A stretch of DNA of 64,000 nt from Chthoniobacteraceae bacterium (GTDB lineage: Bacteria; Verrucomicrobiota; Verrucomicrobiia; Chthoniobacterales; Chthoniobacteraceae): contig CANFTB010000012.1 in the NCBI GenBank assembly GCA_947449735.1, positions 33,072 through 97,071 of the forward strand. The letters run 5' to 3'. The position numbers and the translations under genes are program-made. Under the pieces are notes generated by a model that did not search any database, had not been told where the DNA came from, and saw only the letters and a list, made by a program, of their open reading frames with translations. This document shows positions 8,127 to 16,440 of the stretch, piece by piece (the stretch's first letter is position 1; every line of letters starts with the position of its first letter).

Positions 8127-10117
8127 AACCGCCTCCTCAAAACGACCCACCTTTCGGAGCAGAGCCAGGCGCCCGGGAAACGCTGGCCGCCGTTGTGGCG
8201 ATCGCGACGTCCTATGTCTTCTTTCTGATATTCGCGCAGTTTGCCTTCGTTAAAATCCTCCAAAACTCGGGTTTTGAAGCGGCCACAACCCGCTTGGCCA
8301 TGGCTTTCATGGGTGTTGGCGGAGTGGTTTCAAGCTTGGTGTCCGGACGACGCTTCTCCGCAAACCCGCACGGATTGCGGCGCGGTCTGATCGTTGGATT
8401 CGGAAGCTGTGCCTTGACCGCGGCCGGTGCTCTTTTCCTGAGCTCTCCCGCCGCGCTCTGCACCTTGAGCGCGCTTGTGGGCGTTTCCCTCGGAATTTTG
8501 ACCGTCCATCTGGCAGGAGGCATGCGCCAACTACTCCCGACACGTCGCCGCGGCTTTTGGGTCGGGGCCGGGACTGGCGCGGGCTACTTCGTTTGCAACA
8601 TTCCGTCTCTTTTCGCCGGCTCGACGACGATCCAGACGGTTGCGGCCATCGGTTGCTGCGTTCTAGGCGTGCTGGCCTCTTTCTCCATCGCGGCCCCGCC
8701 CCACCCTGCGAAGTTCTTCGAGTCGGGCGGCAAAGACGATGCCTTCGCTAGCCTGGTGGTCATGTTTCTGGCGCTCGTCTGGCTGGACTCAGCGGCATTT
8801 TACATCATCCAGGCCACTCCAGCGCTCAACCGTTTCGGGTGGGGAAATGTCAGCCTAGAGTGGCAGAACGCCTTCATCCATCTGGTCGCAGCTCTCGTCA
8901 GCGGCCTGCTGCTAGACCTCGGACTCTTGCGCTGGATCCTGTGCGGCGCATTCGGATGCTTCGCCCTAGCCGCCATGTGCCTGACCGGAAAAGTGGGCGG
9001 CATGTGGTTGACGCACTGGTTCTATGCCACGGGGGTGTCTCTGTACTCGACCGCGCTCGTGCTCGCACCCTCCGCCATGGGGCGGTGCAAGCAGTTGGAA
9101 GGGTCGGCTGGCGCGGGAATGGATCCAGTGGAGTCTTCCGTGAAAGTGGCATCTCGGGCCGCAAAACTGTATGCCGTTGCGGGATGGCTCGGTTCGGCTC
9201 TAGGCATCGGCATGGCGCAGGATTTGCACCAAATCCCGGGCTGGTTCGTGCTCATTTCCGGCGCCGCCGTTCTTGGGTGCGCTGTCTATCCGTATATCAG
9301 GCGCACCGCACGCGCTTCGCGCCATGCACGTCTGGGGGTCTTTGCGGGCCTCCTGCTCCCAGGATGCGTCCTCTTTGCAAAGCCAGCCGAAGCCCTCGCT
9401 AACCCCGTTCAAAATTTTGAGGCGGATGCCAAAAACGGCCGGGAGGTTTACATTTCGGAGGGCTGCATGTCCTGCCACTCCCAGTTTGTGAGGAAAGGAA
9501 CTCAGGACGAGCAATGGTGGGGCCCCTGGCAGGATCCAAAAATCATTCTGGCCACGAGGCCGCCGCTCATTGGCAACCGGCGCAACGGCCCAGACCTTCT
9601 CAACATCGGAAACCGCCGTTCCATGGATTGGAACCGCATGCATCTCATCGAACCACGCGATCTCTCCCCCGCTTCCCGCATGCCTTCCTACAGGCACCTC
9701 TTTGTTCCCGGAGATCCTCGCGGGCCGGCTTTATTGGAATATCTCGCCCTGCTGGGTACGGATTCCTTCGAAGAACGCAACCAGACGATCGCTCATTGGC
9801 GGATTGCGCCGGAGGCCAAACCCGTGGCTCCTGACCTCCGGGCGGTTCTCTACCAGCGCCATTGCGCCCAATGCCACGGGACGGAAGGACGTGGGGATGG
9901 ACGACTCGCACCTCAACTCACGCACTCCAATCCGCCCCGGAATCTGGCTGCGGGCGAGTGGTTGTTCTACGCCCGGCAAACCGCTGATCCCAGCCAAGAA
10001 CTCGCCCGAACCATCAAGTTTGGAATCCCCGGCACCTCCATGCCCGGACACGAACTCCTCACCGACTCCGAGCTACTCGGACTGGCTGCACACGTCCAAT
10101 CGCTGAAGCAGCCCTGA
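8123..10117 (+). CDS. MFS transporter - CcoO-like cytochrome c - cytochrome c fusion protein
   Basis: A protein of 664 residues with three parts. Residues about 20-395 form some twelve hydrophobic helices resembling a major-facilitator transporter. After a further hydrophobic segment (about 404-420) comes a CcoO-like domain: GREVYISEGCMSCHSQ (haem c at Cys448, Cys451, His452), RRNGPDLLNIGNR, DWNRMHLIEPRD and RMPSY with the likely axial Met520. Last is a second c-type haem domain with CAQCHG (Cys581, Cys584, His585), a GEGRGDG-like turn and TSMPGH (Met640). CcoO is normally a single-helix subunit of cbb3 oxidase, so fusion to an MFS is odd. The ATG at 8123 overlaps the previous stop. It is probably the electron-input partner of the CcoN-like protein. 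Confidence 0.82.
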   Translation: MKPPPQNDPPFGAEPGARETLAAVVAIATSYVFFLIFAQFAFVKILQNSGFEAATTRLAMAFMGVGGVVSSLVSGRRFSANPHGLRRGLIVGFGSCALTAAGALFLSSPAALCTLSALVGVSLGILTVHLAGGMRQLLPTRRRGFWVGAGTGAGYFVCNIPSLFAGSTTIQTVAAIGCCVLGVLASFSIAAPPHPAKFFESGGKDDAFASLVVMFLALVWLDSAAFYIIQATPALNRFGWGNVSLEWQNAFIHLVAALVSGLLLDLGLLRWILCGAFGCFALAAMCLTGKVGGMWLTHWFYATGVSLYSTALVLAPSAMGRCKQLEGSAGAGMDPVESSVKVASRAAKLYAVAGWLGSALGIGMAQDLHQIPGWFVLISGAAVLGCAVYPYIRRTARASRHARLGVFAGLLLPGCVLFAKPAEALANPVQNFEADAKNGREVYISEGCMSCHSQFVRKGTQDEQWWGPWQDPKIILATRPPLIGNRRNGPDLLNIGNRRSMDWNRMHLIEPRDLSPASRMPSYRHLFVPGDPRGPALLEYLALLGTDSFEERNQTIAHWRIAPEAKPVAPDLRAVLYQRHCAQCHGTEGRGDGRLAPQLTHSNPPRNLAAGEWLFYARQTADPSQELARTIKFGIPGTSMPGHELLTDSELLGLAAHVQSLKQP

Positions 10118-10138
10118 GGGAAAACCCGCGCCCGCCCG

Positions 10139-11203
10139 CTAGCCTAAGAGCGTCTCGCCGACGCGGAGCGTTACAAACGTATCCCCTCCAACCCCGGCGG
10201 CCTTCTTCGCCAATTCGAGCATTTGCGGTGCCTCATGAAGCGGATCATCCGCCAACAGGAAGGTTCCCCAGTGCATCGCCACGGAGCGCTTTGACTTGAG
10301 CTCGAAATGGACGTTCAACGCCTCCCGGGGATCCAGGTGAACTCCCCTCATCAGCAGGCGCGGCCGATAAGCGCCTATGGGAATCAACGCCAAATCCACC
10401 GGGCCGAACCGCTCCCCGAGCTCGGCCAAAAACGGGGCATAACCCGTGTCGCCCAGAAATACCACCTTCCGCCCCATGCATTCCAGCAACCAACCGCACC
10501 ACAAAGTCTGATCGCGGTCGAACGGGGTTCGGGCGGAACCATGCTGCGCCGGCAAACAGGTGATCCGCACAGGCGCCGTACCCCGCCCGAAAGTGGATCC
10601 AGCAGAGTCCCCCAAGACAACAGATTCCCCCCAGTTGAAATCCAAAGATCGCCGGATCCTCCAAGCATTCAATATCGCGCCCACGCCGCTCGGACAAAAA
10701 AATATAGGTGTATCGTGGGCCCCACTCCGATGCGGCTTTGAAAGAGCTTCAACGCTTCCCCTGTCGAGATGGTCGTAGTGGCTGTGGCTCAGGAGAACGC
10801 CGTCAATCGGTGGAAGTTCTTCGGTTCGGATTCCCGCCGTCACGCGCCTCCGCATGGAACCGAGCGGCACCGGTGCACAGTACGCGCCAAAGTGGGGATC
10901 GGTTAAAAAGCAAAGGCCCGCAATTTGAATCAGGAAGGTGGAATGCCCGATCCACGTCACGGCGAGCGCATCGGGTGGGACCGCAGCAATCGCATCCCAA
11001 TCCGGAGGAACCTGCTCCGGACCCGACTGACTGCGGTCCAAGGAAGGATCCTCTAGCGGCGCGGGCACCTCGGAAGGCAGCACCCCGAGCTTCCAACGCA
11101 GGACATCCTTTAACCTGGGAGACGTGACGCCCGAGAGATTCACGAACCGCCCGCCCAAACGGCGGGACTGCCACGGAAAATCGGGTGTCGACGATAAATC
11201 CAA
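10139..11203 (-). CDS. MBL-fold metal-dependent hydrolase, UlaG/NAPE-PLD-like
   Basis: Metallo-beta-lactamase-fold protein of 354 residues. The N-terminal part has WIGHSTFLIQ and FLTDPHFG, the metal motif is SHSHYDHLD, and further ligands are in PAQHGSA, FLGDTGY and AMHWGTF. The order and the N-terminal extension match the COG2220 group that includes NAPE-phospholipase D; the bacterial members mostly have unknown substrates, often phosphodiesters. No signal peptide is evident. It converges with the MFS-cytochrome gene, with 21 bases between the stops, and lies 4 bases after the yceI-like gene on the same strand, so those two are probably co-transcribed. Confidence 0.88.
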   Translation of the reverse strand: MDLSSTPDFPWQSRRLGGRFVNLSGVTSPRLKDVLRWKLGVLPSEVPAPLEDPSLDRSQSGPEQVPPDWDAIAAVPPDALAVTWIGHSTFLIQIAGLCFLTDPHFGAYCAPVPLGSMRRRVTAGIRTEELPPIDGVLLSHSHYDHLDRGSVEALSKPHRSGAHDTPIFFCPSGVGAILNAWRIRRSLDFNWGESVVLGDSAGSTFGRGTAPVRITCLPAQHGSARTPFDRDQTLWCGWLLECMGRKVVFLGDTGYAPFLAELGERFGPVDLALIPIGAYRPRLLMRGVHLDPREALNVHFELKSKRSVAMHWGTFLLADDPLHEAPQMLELAKKAAGVGGDTFVTLRVGETLLG

Positions 11204-11207
11204 AAGC

Positions 11208-11831
11208 CTATTTCAGAGAAAGGTCCTGAGGCAGGCTGAAACTGAAGCGGTACTCCCCCTTCACGTCAGTGGCCACCGTAATCACCGCCAGACGGATCTG
11301 GGGCAGCCCGAACTTCAGAGTGTTGATGACCGTCTGTCCCGTCACAATCAGATGGTTTTTCTCGCGCCAACCGGCGGCCTCTTCCGAAATCGGCTGGTCC
11401 ACGCCGTTCATGCTGAGCACTCCGCTCACGCGGAATGTCGCTGGAGCGGCTGCCGTGGCCGTCTGATAGTCGCCCGACACGGGAGCCACCTTTTCGAGGC
11501 GGAAAATAATCTCGGGATGCGTGTCCACATGCATCCACTCCTTCATCTTTCCGTCCCTGTCCTTGTTGAACGTCGTCAGTTCCGCGGTCTTGAAAACGAG
11601 CCGCGCATTCTGAACAAAGGGCTTGGCGTCGGAAGAAACAGCGGCGCTTCCGCTGATGTCCTTCGCCTGACCCTGAAAGCTGTGCATGAAGGATTTTCCG
11701 GTGAACTTGAACGAACTTTCTGCCGTCTCCAGCGGCAGCGTCTTCGCTGCCCGGGCGGGAGTTCCTAGAAACAGCGCTCCCGCAAAAAGGAGGCAAGGGG
11801 CGTAACGCAAAACGGCTGTGTCACGAGTCAT
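11208..11831 (-). CDS. YceI family periplasmic protein
   Basis: An exported protein of 207 residues. The signal peptide (residues 1-28, ending GTPARA) has a clear hydrophobic core. The mature part shows the YceI lipocalin-like pattern: an early SSFKFTGKSFMHSFQGQAKD, WMHVDTHPEIIFRLEKV in the middle, and VSGVLSMNGVDQPI. YceI proteins hold isoprenoid chains in a beta-barrel, and some are linked to polyisoprenoid quinone handling. I chose the ATG at 11831 because the longer ORF start (11918) adds a stretch without signal character. It lies just before the MBL-fold gene. Confidence 0.85.
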   Translation of the reverse strand: MTRDTAVLRYAPCLLFAGALFLGTPARAAKTLPLETAESSFKFTGKSFMHSFQGQAKDISGSAAVSSDAKPFVQNARLVFKTAELTTFNKDRDGKMKEWMHVDTHPEIIFRLEKVAPVSGDYQTATAAAPATFRVSGVLSMNGVDQPISEEAAGWREKNHLIVTGQTVINTLKFGLPQIRLAVITVATDVKGEYRFSFSLPQDLSLK

Positions 11832-11962
11832 GGTACTTAGTATATCGCAAGTTGATGGGCCTCTCCAAAAAAAAATCACAGGCTCCCCCCTCACCGGACC
11901 CTGCCCGACCGGTTCCAAAAGTGCGTATTTTGAGCCACCGGCCCCTCCTCAATCCACCACGC

Positions 11963-12859
11963 CTACGAATCTTTCACTTCCTTGTCGTACAGCATGAAAA
12001 GTCCCGAATGGTCGGCGTCCCCGTGTCCCTCCGTATGGACGAACCTCTCCCACTGGGCGCGGCAATTGTCCAGCGTGGGCGAGGCGAACCCCACGGAGTC
12101 CGCCAGCCCGCAGATCAAACGCACGTCCTTGAGTTGAAGCGCGGCGCGACCGCCCGGGGCGAAGTTACGCCGGACCATCCGCTCGCCGTGCAACTGCAGG
12201 ATGCGGCTTTCCGCAAAGCCGCCCAGGAGCGCCTCACGCACCAAGCCGGAATCCACCCCCGAAAGCTCCGCCATCCTCAACGCCTGCGCCACGGCGTCGA
12301 TCGTCTGCGCCACAATCAACTGGTTCGCCAGCTTGGTCACCTGTCCCGCCCCGGACTCCCCCATGTGCGTGATGCGCCTGCCCACCGTCCGCAGCACGGG
12401 AAGGGCGCGCTCAAAGTCCGCGGCGCTGCCCCCTGCCATGATCGTCAAATCCCCCGCCTCGGCTCCGACCTGCCCGCCGGATACCGGGGCGTCCACCCAA
12501 GGCTGCCGTTTGGCGAACCCCTTGGTTTCAGGAACACCCGTGGTTCCAAAATCAATGATCAGCGCGCCGGGATCCAGTCCGCTCAGAAGGCCGTCCTCGC
12601 CGAAAACCACCGCCTCTACCACTTCCGTGTTCGTCAAATTCAGGCAGATCACCCCGGCGCCAACCTCCCGGGCAAGTTCAGCCAGTGAACAAGCTCGGCG
12701 CATCCCCTGCGCTTCGGCAGCGGCTGCAGGCTCCGGGCTCCGGTTCCAGACGACCACCTCGGCCCCGGCTTCATGCAGGTGCCGAGCCATCGGACGGCCC
12801 ATGTTTCCGAGCCCGACGAAACCGATCTTGAGTCCGTTTAACGCACTATCCATGTTCAT
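11963..12859 (-). CDS. NAD(P)-dependent beta-hydroxyacid dehydrogenase (3-hydroxyisobutyrate dehydrogenase family)
   Basis: Oxidoreductase of about 298 residues. The Rossmann motif is GFVGLGNMGRPMA near the N-terminus. The substrate loop is DAPVSGGQVGAEAGDLTIMAGG, and the catalytic Lys is in GQVTKLANQL. Members act on 3-hydroxyisobutyrate, tartronate semialdehyde, glyoxylate or L-threonate. It stands back to back with a DenD-like epimerase/dehydrogenase gene whose known partners include LtnD-type dehydrogenases of this same family, so a role in four-carbon sugar-acid use is possible. I use ATG 12859; a GTG at 12880 is an alternative. No strong ribosome site decides it. Confidence 0.88.
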   Translation of the reverse strand: MNMDSALNGLKIGFVGLGNMGRPMARHLHEAGAEVVVWNRSPEPAAAAEAQGMRRACSLAELAREVGAGVICLNLTNTEVVEAVVFGEDGLLSGLDPGALIIDFGTTGVPETKGFAKRQPWVDAPVSGGQVGAEAGDLTIMAGGSAADFERALPVLRTVGRRITHMGESGAGQVTKLANQLIVAQTIDAVAQALRMAELSGVDSGLVREALLGGFAESRILQLHGERMVRRNFAPGGRAALQLKDVRLICGLADSVGFASPTLDNCRAQWERFVHTEGHGDADHSGLFMLYDKEVKDS

Positions 12860-12912
12860 CACGTCATTCCACAGGATCACCCCGGGGATGGCAAATCCCC
12901 TCCCCTAAATTT

Positions 12913-13899
12913 ATGAAAGTGATCATCACCGGCGGCGGCGGCTTCCTCGGCTCGCAACTCTGCTCGAAACTCCTCCAGTTGGGCCATCTCACCGGCCCCT
13001 CGGGAGCCCCGGAAGCCATTCACGAAATCGCGCTTCTGGACGCCCATTTTCACGCCCCCTCCAATGATCCGAGGGTGCGCCAGATCACCGGCGACGTGAG
13101 CGACCGCGACACCGTGTTCGAGACGGTGGGCCGTTCGGCCGCGACCGCTATCTTTCACCTCGCCTCCATGGTCAGCGGCGAATGCGAGGTGCGCTTTGAC
13201 GACGCGCTGCGGGTCAACCTGGACGGCGGCCGCCATGTTTTCGAAGCAGCCCGCGCCGCGGACGGGCGCCCTCGGGTCGTCTTTGCGAGCAGCATCGCCT
13301 GCTTTGGAGGCGCCGCCCGACAGGATCCGAACTCGGATCTCACGAAGCTCACGCCGCAGACCACCTACGGCATGACCAAGGCGATGTGCGAACTCCTCGT
13401 CAACGACCACTCGCGCAGGGGCCACTTTGACGGGCGCAGCGTGCGCCTCCCCACCGTGATCATCCGCCCGGGAAAACCCAACGCAGCCGCTTCGAGTTGG
13501 GCCAGCGGCATGTTCCGCGAACCGCTAAACGGTGAGGAATGCCTGCTTCCCGTGCGTCGGAGCCAGCGCCACCCGATGACCGATTACCGGACCGTGATCG
13601 AATCGATCGTGGCGCTGCACCAAGTCCGGGAGGAACTGTTGGGCGACGACCGTGCGATCGGCCTCCCGGCGCACAGCGTCACTCCCGAGCTTGCCGCGGC
13701 GACCTTGGAAAAAATTGCGCGGGAGCGCGGACTACAGCTTGGCATGATCACCGACGCGTTTGACGCCCGCATTCAGGGCATCGTGGACAACTGGCCGGTG
13801 GCCGTAGACGGAAGCCGGGCCGTGGCGCTCGGTTTGCCCAGTCCACCGCCTCTCGAGCAAATAGTGCATCAGTACCTCGAGGACTTCGGGTCGGTGTAA
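12913..13899 (+). CDS. NAD-dependent epimerase/dehydratase, D-erythronate dehydrogenase (DenD)-like
   Basis: An extended-SDR protein of 328 residues. The N-terminal cofactor motif is TGGGGFLGSQL, followed by HLASMVSGECEVRFDDALRVNLDGG, the catalytic Ser in FASSIACFGG and the YxxxK motif as YGMTK. The VSGECE and RLPTVIIRPGKPN segments are what I associate with D-erythronate dehydrogenase-type members, which oxidise four-carbon acid sugars. Divergent from the beta-hydroxyacid dehydrogenase with a gap of only about 50 bases, which would hold a shared promoter region. The exact substrate is inference. Confidence 0.82.
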   Translation: MKVIITGGGGFLGSQLCSKLLQLGHLTGPSGAPEAIHEIALLDAHFHAPSNDPRVRQITGDVSDRDTVFETVGRSAATAIFHLASMVSGECEVRFDDALRVNLDGGRHVFEAARAADGRPRVVFASSIACFGGAARQDPNSDLTKLTPQTTYGMTKAMCELLVNDHSRRGHFDGRSVRLPTVIIRPGKPNAAASSWASGMFREPLNGEECLLPVRRSQRHPMTDYRTVIESIVALHQVREELLGDDRAIGLPAHSVTPELAAATLEKIARERGLQLGMITDAFDARIQGIVDNWPVAVDGSRAVALGLPSPPPLEQIVHQYLEDFGSV

Positions 13900-14171
13900 A
13901 GAGGTGCCCGCGCCAATCTGGCGATTGGGGCCGCCACTGGGAAACCGGACGAAAAGCAACGGACAGGCACTGGAAGGCGCTGGACTACCTCATTCCGGCT
14001 CCGTGCCGGGCGCGAAAACGTCATCCGGCTGGCACACCCAACCGCAGCAGAGTTGCTGGTCGATTTTATGACGTGGATCGAGTCGTTACACGCGTCACAC
14101 CCGTCAGAGGAGAGCCTACCCACGGCAGCGCCACCGGAGTGGTGCCACAGGTCTGGAAGGCACCATTTAAA

Positions 14172-14669
14172 ATGCTTTGCTGGGCAGGCATGCTCAGCGC
14201 GGCACTCCTAGCCTCAGCCTGCAAAGCACGCCACCCGCCCAGTAACGCGCAGGATTCAGTCGCCGGCTCGTACATCGACAAGTCCCTCGCCCCATTTGTC
14301 CGCAAGAACACCTCTTCGGATGATGCGACGGCCTTTGACAAAGCCTGCGCAGTCGAACTTTTCCTCCCAAACTCTCAGCAGATCGCCTCGCTTAAAAAAC
14401 GGCTGGGTGAAGAGGGGGCCTACACCGCCCTCGACGACGCCAATTGGTACACCCATGCCGCGCGCCAAATCCTTGAGCGCCACGGCACGCCCTTGCCGCT
14501 CCCCCGAACCGAAAACATTCGCTTCGAGGGCCAGCAGACGTGGACGCTGGCAATTCAGGATCTTCGAGACCAGTCGGCTTACCTGCTCTTTCACCCGAAG
14601 CGCGGGATCAAGCTGGTCTACGCGGTGGACATCGACCAGGAGGTCGTCGAAACATTTTTTGCCCCCTGA
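14172..14669 (+). CDS. Hypothetical lipoprotein
   Basis: A small protein of 165 residues that I do not recognise. The N-terminus has a hydrophobic core and a lipobox-like ASAC (Cys about residue 17), which suggests a lipid-anchored envelope protein. The rest is soluble and mixed in charge (FLPNSQQIASLKKRLGEEGAY, then a C-terminal FHPKRGIKLVYAVDID) with no catalytic motif. I chose the ATG at 14172; the track start at 14073 adds a segment before the signal. The gap before it (13900-14171) shows no other feature. It converges with the next gene on the minus strand. Confidence 0.65.
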   Translation: MLCWAGMLSAALLASACKARHPPSNAQDSVAGSYIDKSLAPFVRKNTSSDDATAFDKACAVELFLPNSQQIASLKKRLGEEGAYTALDDANWYTHAARQILERHGTPLPLPRTENIRFEGQQTWTLAIQDLRDQSAYLLFHPKRGIKLVYAVDIDQEVVETFFAP

Positions 14670-14706
14670 CTCAGCGCGACAGAAGCCCCCAAGGGCATAG
14701 GCTCCC

Positions 14707-15321
14707 TCAGCGCGCCACCAGTTCGAGGTTTGCCAACTGAACGTTGCTGATCGTTGAGTTGCCGCGTTCCGTCTCGTGCAGAACGAATGTTAGATATAGG
14801 ACCCGGTCGAGATCCTTGTCGGTGAGGTTGGCCGCCGGAAACACCACCTGTTGTCCATTTTTAAAGCACTTGTGGCCGAAAAATCTGAATGACGGAAATT
14901 CGCAGTAGTGCGGCGTCCATTCAGGACCTCCCTTGACGTTGATCACCCGGTAGTCAAAAGGCCGCCCGTCAGGATCCGTTTTCCCCTGCAGGCAGAAGTG
15001 CAGTATCGTTTCTGTCGGGCTCTTCATCAAAAACCGGACGCCCTTGTACTTTTTGGCGTCAATCCCGCCCGGCGGCAGGTTTTTGCGGAAAAAATAGTAT
15101 CCCCCGGACTTGGCGTAGTCCGCGGTGATCTCGACGGCATGCTTGTGCGGAACCTCGGGGGCTGGCACCTGGCGCACCTTGGCATCCGAGACGTGCGTCG
15201 TTCGCGGATCCAGCGTCTGAAAGGTGTCGATGGTCTTCGTCTTGACGGCATCGTCGGCTTTGAGGTGCAGAGGCAGGACGAGGCAGAGGGCGGGAAGGAT
15301 TGCGGGGTATGGACTTTTCAT
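14707..15321 (-). CDS. Hypothetical exported protein, possible carbohydrate-binding fold
   Basis: A protein of 204 residues with a Sec-type signal peptide (about 1-22, ending HLKADD). The mature part contains GGYYFFRKNLPPGGIDAKKYKGVRFLMKS followed by strands such as ILHFCLQGK and RVLYLTFVLHE, a pattern seen in CIA30/CBM11-like beta-sandwich domains that bind glycans. This match is by pattern only. It stands alone, convergent with the lipoprotein gene and divergent from the metallopeptidase. Confidence 0.6.
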   Translation of the reverse strand: MKSPYPAILPALCLVLPLHLKADDAVKTKTIDTFQTLDPRTTHVSDAKVRQVPAPEVPHKHAVEITADYAKSGGYYFFRKNLPPGGIDAKKYKGVRFLMKSPTETILHFCLQGKTDPDGRPFDYRVINVKGGPEWTPHYCEFPSFRFFGHKCFKNGQQVVFPAANLTDKDLDRVLYLTFVLHETERGNSTISNVQLANLELVAR

Positions 15322-15575
15322 AGGGGGAGCGGATGAAGGACCCGGGCAGGCGTGCCGGATTCGGTTGCAAACCGGGTTTCGCAGCGCCTTCGCCGCGACT
15401 TTCGGCAGTTTTTTGCTTCAAAGCGGAATCGGCTGCCGGACATCCATCGGTCGCCCTGCTCCAAAACATTCCCCCCTACCGCGGCGGCCCTCCCAGATCC
15501 GCAGCGTCGTTAGGCATCGACATGGCGCTCCAAATGGAACACCAAGCTTCCGTCGCTACACTTCTACCCCCCCCA

Positions 15576-16310
15576 ATGAAAATCTTCCCCCTTCCCTTCG
15601 CCGCCCTCGCCCTACTCGTTGCCTGCACGTCCGCCCCGGCTCAAAATTCGCCCCCACAGCAGCAGGCTGATTCGGTCCACCAAGTCCAGGAAATCGAGGG
15701 CTGGATTTTGCGCATCCACCCCAAGCTTTTGAAGGAATCAGCCCAGCAGACCGGCACCGCGCTGAAGCTCCTCCGGGAGCAGCTTTCTCAAATCAACAGG
15801 CTCGTCCCCGCGCCCGCCCTGGAGCGCCTGCACAAGATCGTCCTCTGGATGAATCCCCCCTACCCGGACAAACGCGCCCCTCGGGCCGAGTATCATCCAA
15901 ACCCGGGGTGGCTCGCCGTCAACCAGCGGAATCCCGCCATGGCAAAGGGCGTGGAGTTTACAAACGTGGCGATCTTCGAGGCGGAAAACCGCAGGATGCC
16001 AATGCTAGCGCTCCACGAACTGGCGCACGGTTATCACGACCAGGTGCTCGGAAACAAAAACCCCGAAGTGCTCACAGCTTTTGAAAGAGCAAAGGCAAGC
16101 GGCGTCTATAATCAGGTCAAGCGCTGGACCGGTGAACGTATTGTGCAGGACAAGGCGTACGCGCTGTCGAGCCCCCAGGAGTACTTCGCGGAAACGACCG
16201 AGGCCTTTTTCGGGCGAAACGACTTCGAACCCTTCGACCGCGCCGAACTCAAACGCATGGACCCCGAAATGGCCGCGCTGCTCGCAAAGCTGTGGGGGGC
16301 GCCGCAGTAA
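15576..16310 (+). CDS. Putative zinc metallopeptidase lipoprotein (HExxH)
   Basis: A protein of 244 residues with a signal peptide and lipobox LLVAC (Cys17), so probably a lipid-anchored envelope protein. The zinc motif is HELAHGYHDQ near residue 149. It is followed about 55 residues on by SPQEYFAETTEAFFGRNDF, whose Glu after YFA is a likely third zinc ligand. This arrangement resembles the anthrax-lethal-factor-like (ATLF/M34) metallopeptidase group found in many planctomycetes and Verrucomicrobia. Substrate unknown. The ATG at 15576 is chosen because it gives the signal peptide; the ORF is open further upstream without one. Confidence 0.75.
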   Translation: MKIFPLPFAALALLVACTSAPAQNSPPQQQADSVHQVQEIEGWILRIHPKLLKESAQQTGTALKLLREQLSQINRLVPAPALERLHKIVLWMNPPYPDKRAPRAEYHPNPGWLAVNQRNPAMAKGVEFTNVAIFEAENRRMPMLALHELAHGYHDQVLGNKNPEVLTAFERAKASGVYNQVKRWTGERIVQDKAYALSSPQEYFAETTEAFFGRNDFEPFDRAELKRMDPEMAALLAKLWGAPQ

Positions 16311-16440
16311 ACGATCTGCTGGCGGCGGACTTTCCTACACCACGCCGCCTTCCCGGCGAGGCCTGCCGAAGCATTGCCCTTTTGAGCTCCGCCAGCGACG
16401 CAGGCCGTTGAGGGGCGGCGCCCAAACTCAGCAGTGTTCC

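Noticed and set aside
11852-12688. ORF of 278 codons on + over the beta-hydroxyacid dehydrogenase
   Set aside because: Antisense shadow rich in Arg, His and Pro; the - frame has the GLGNMG cofactor motif.
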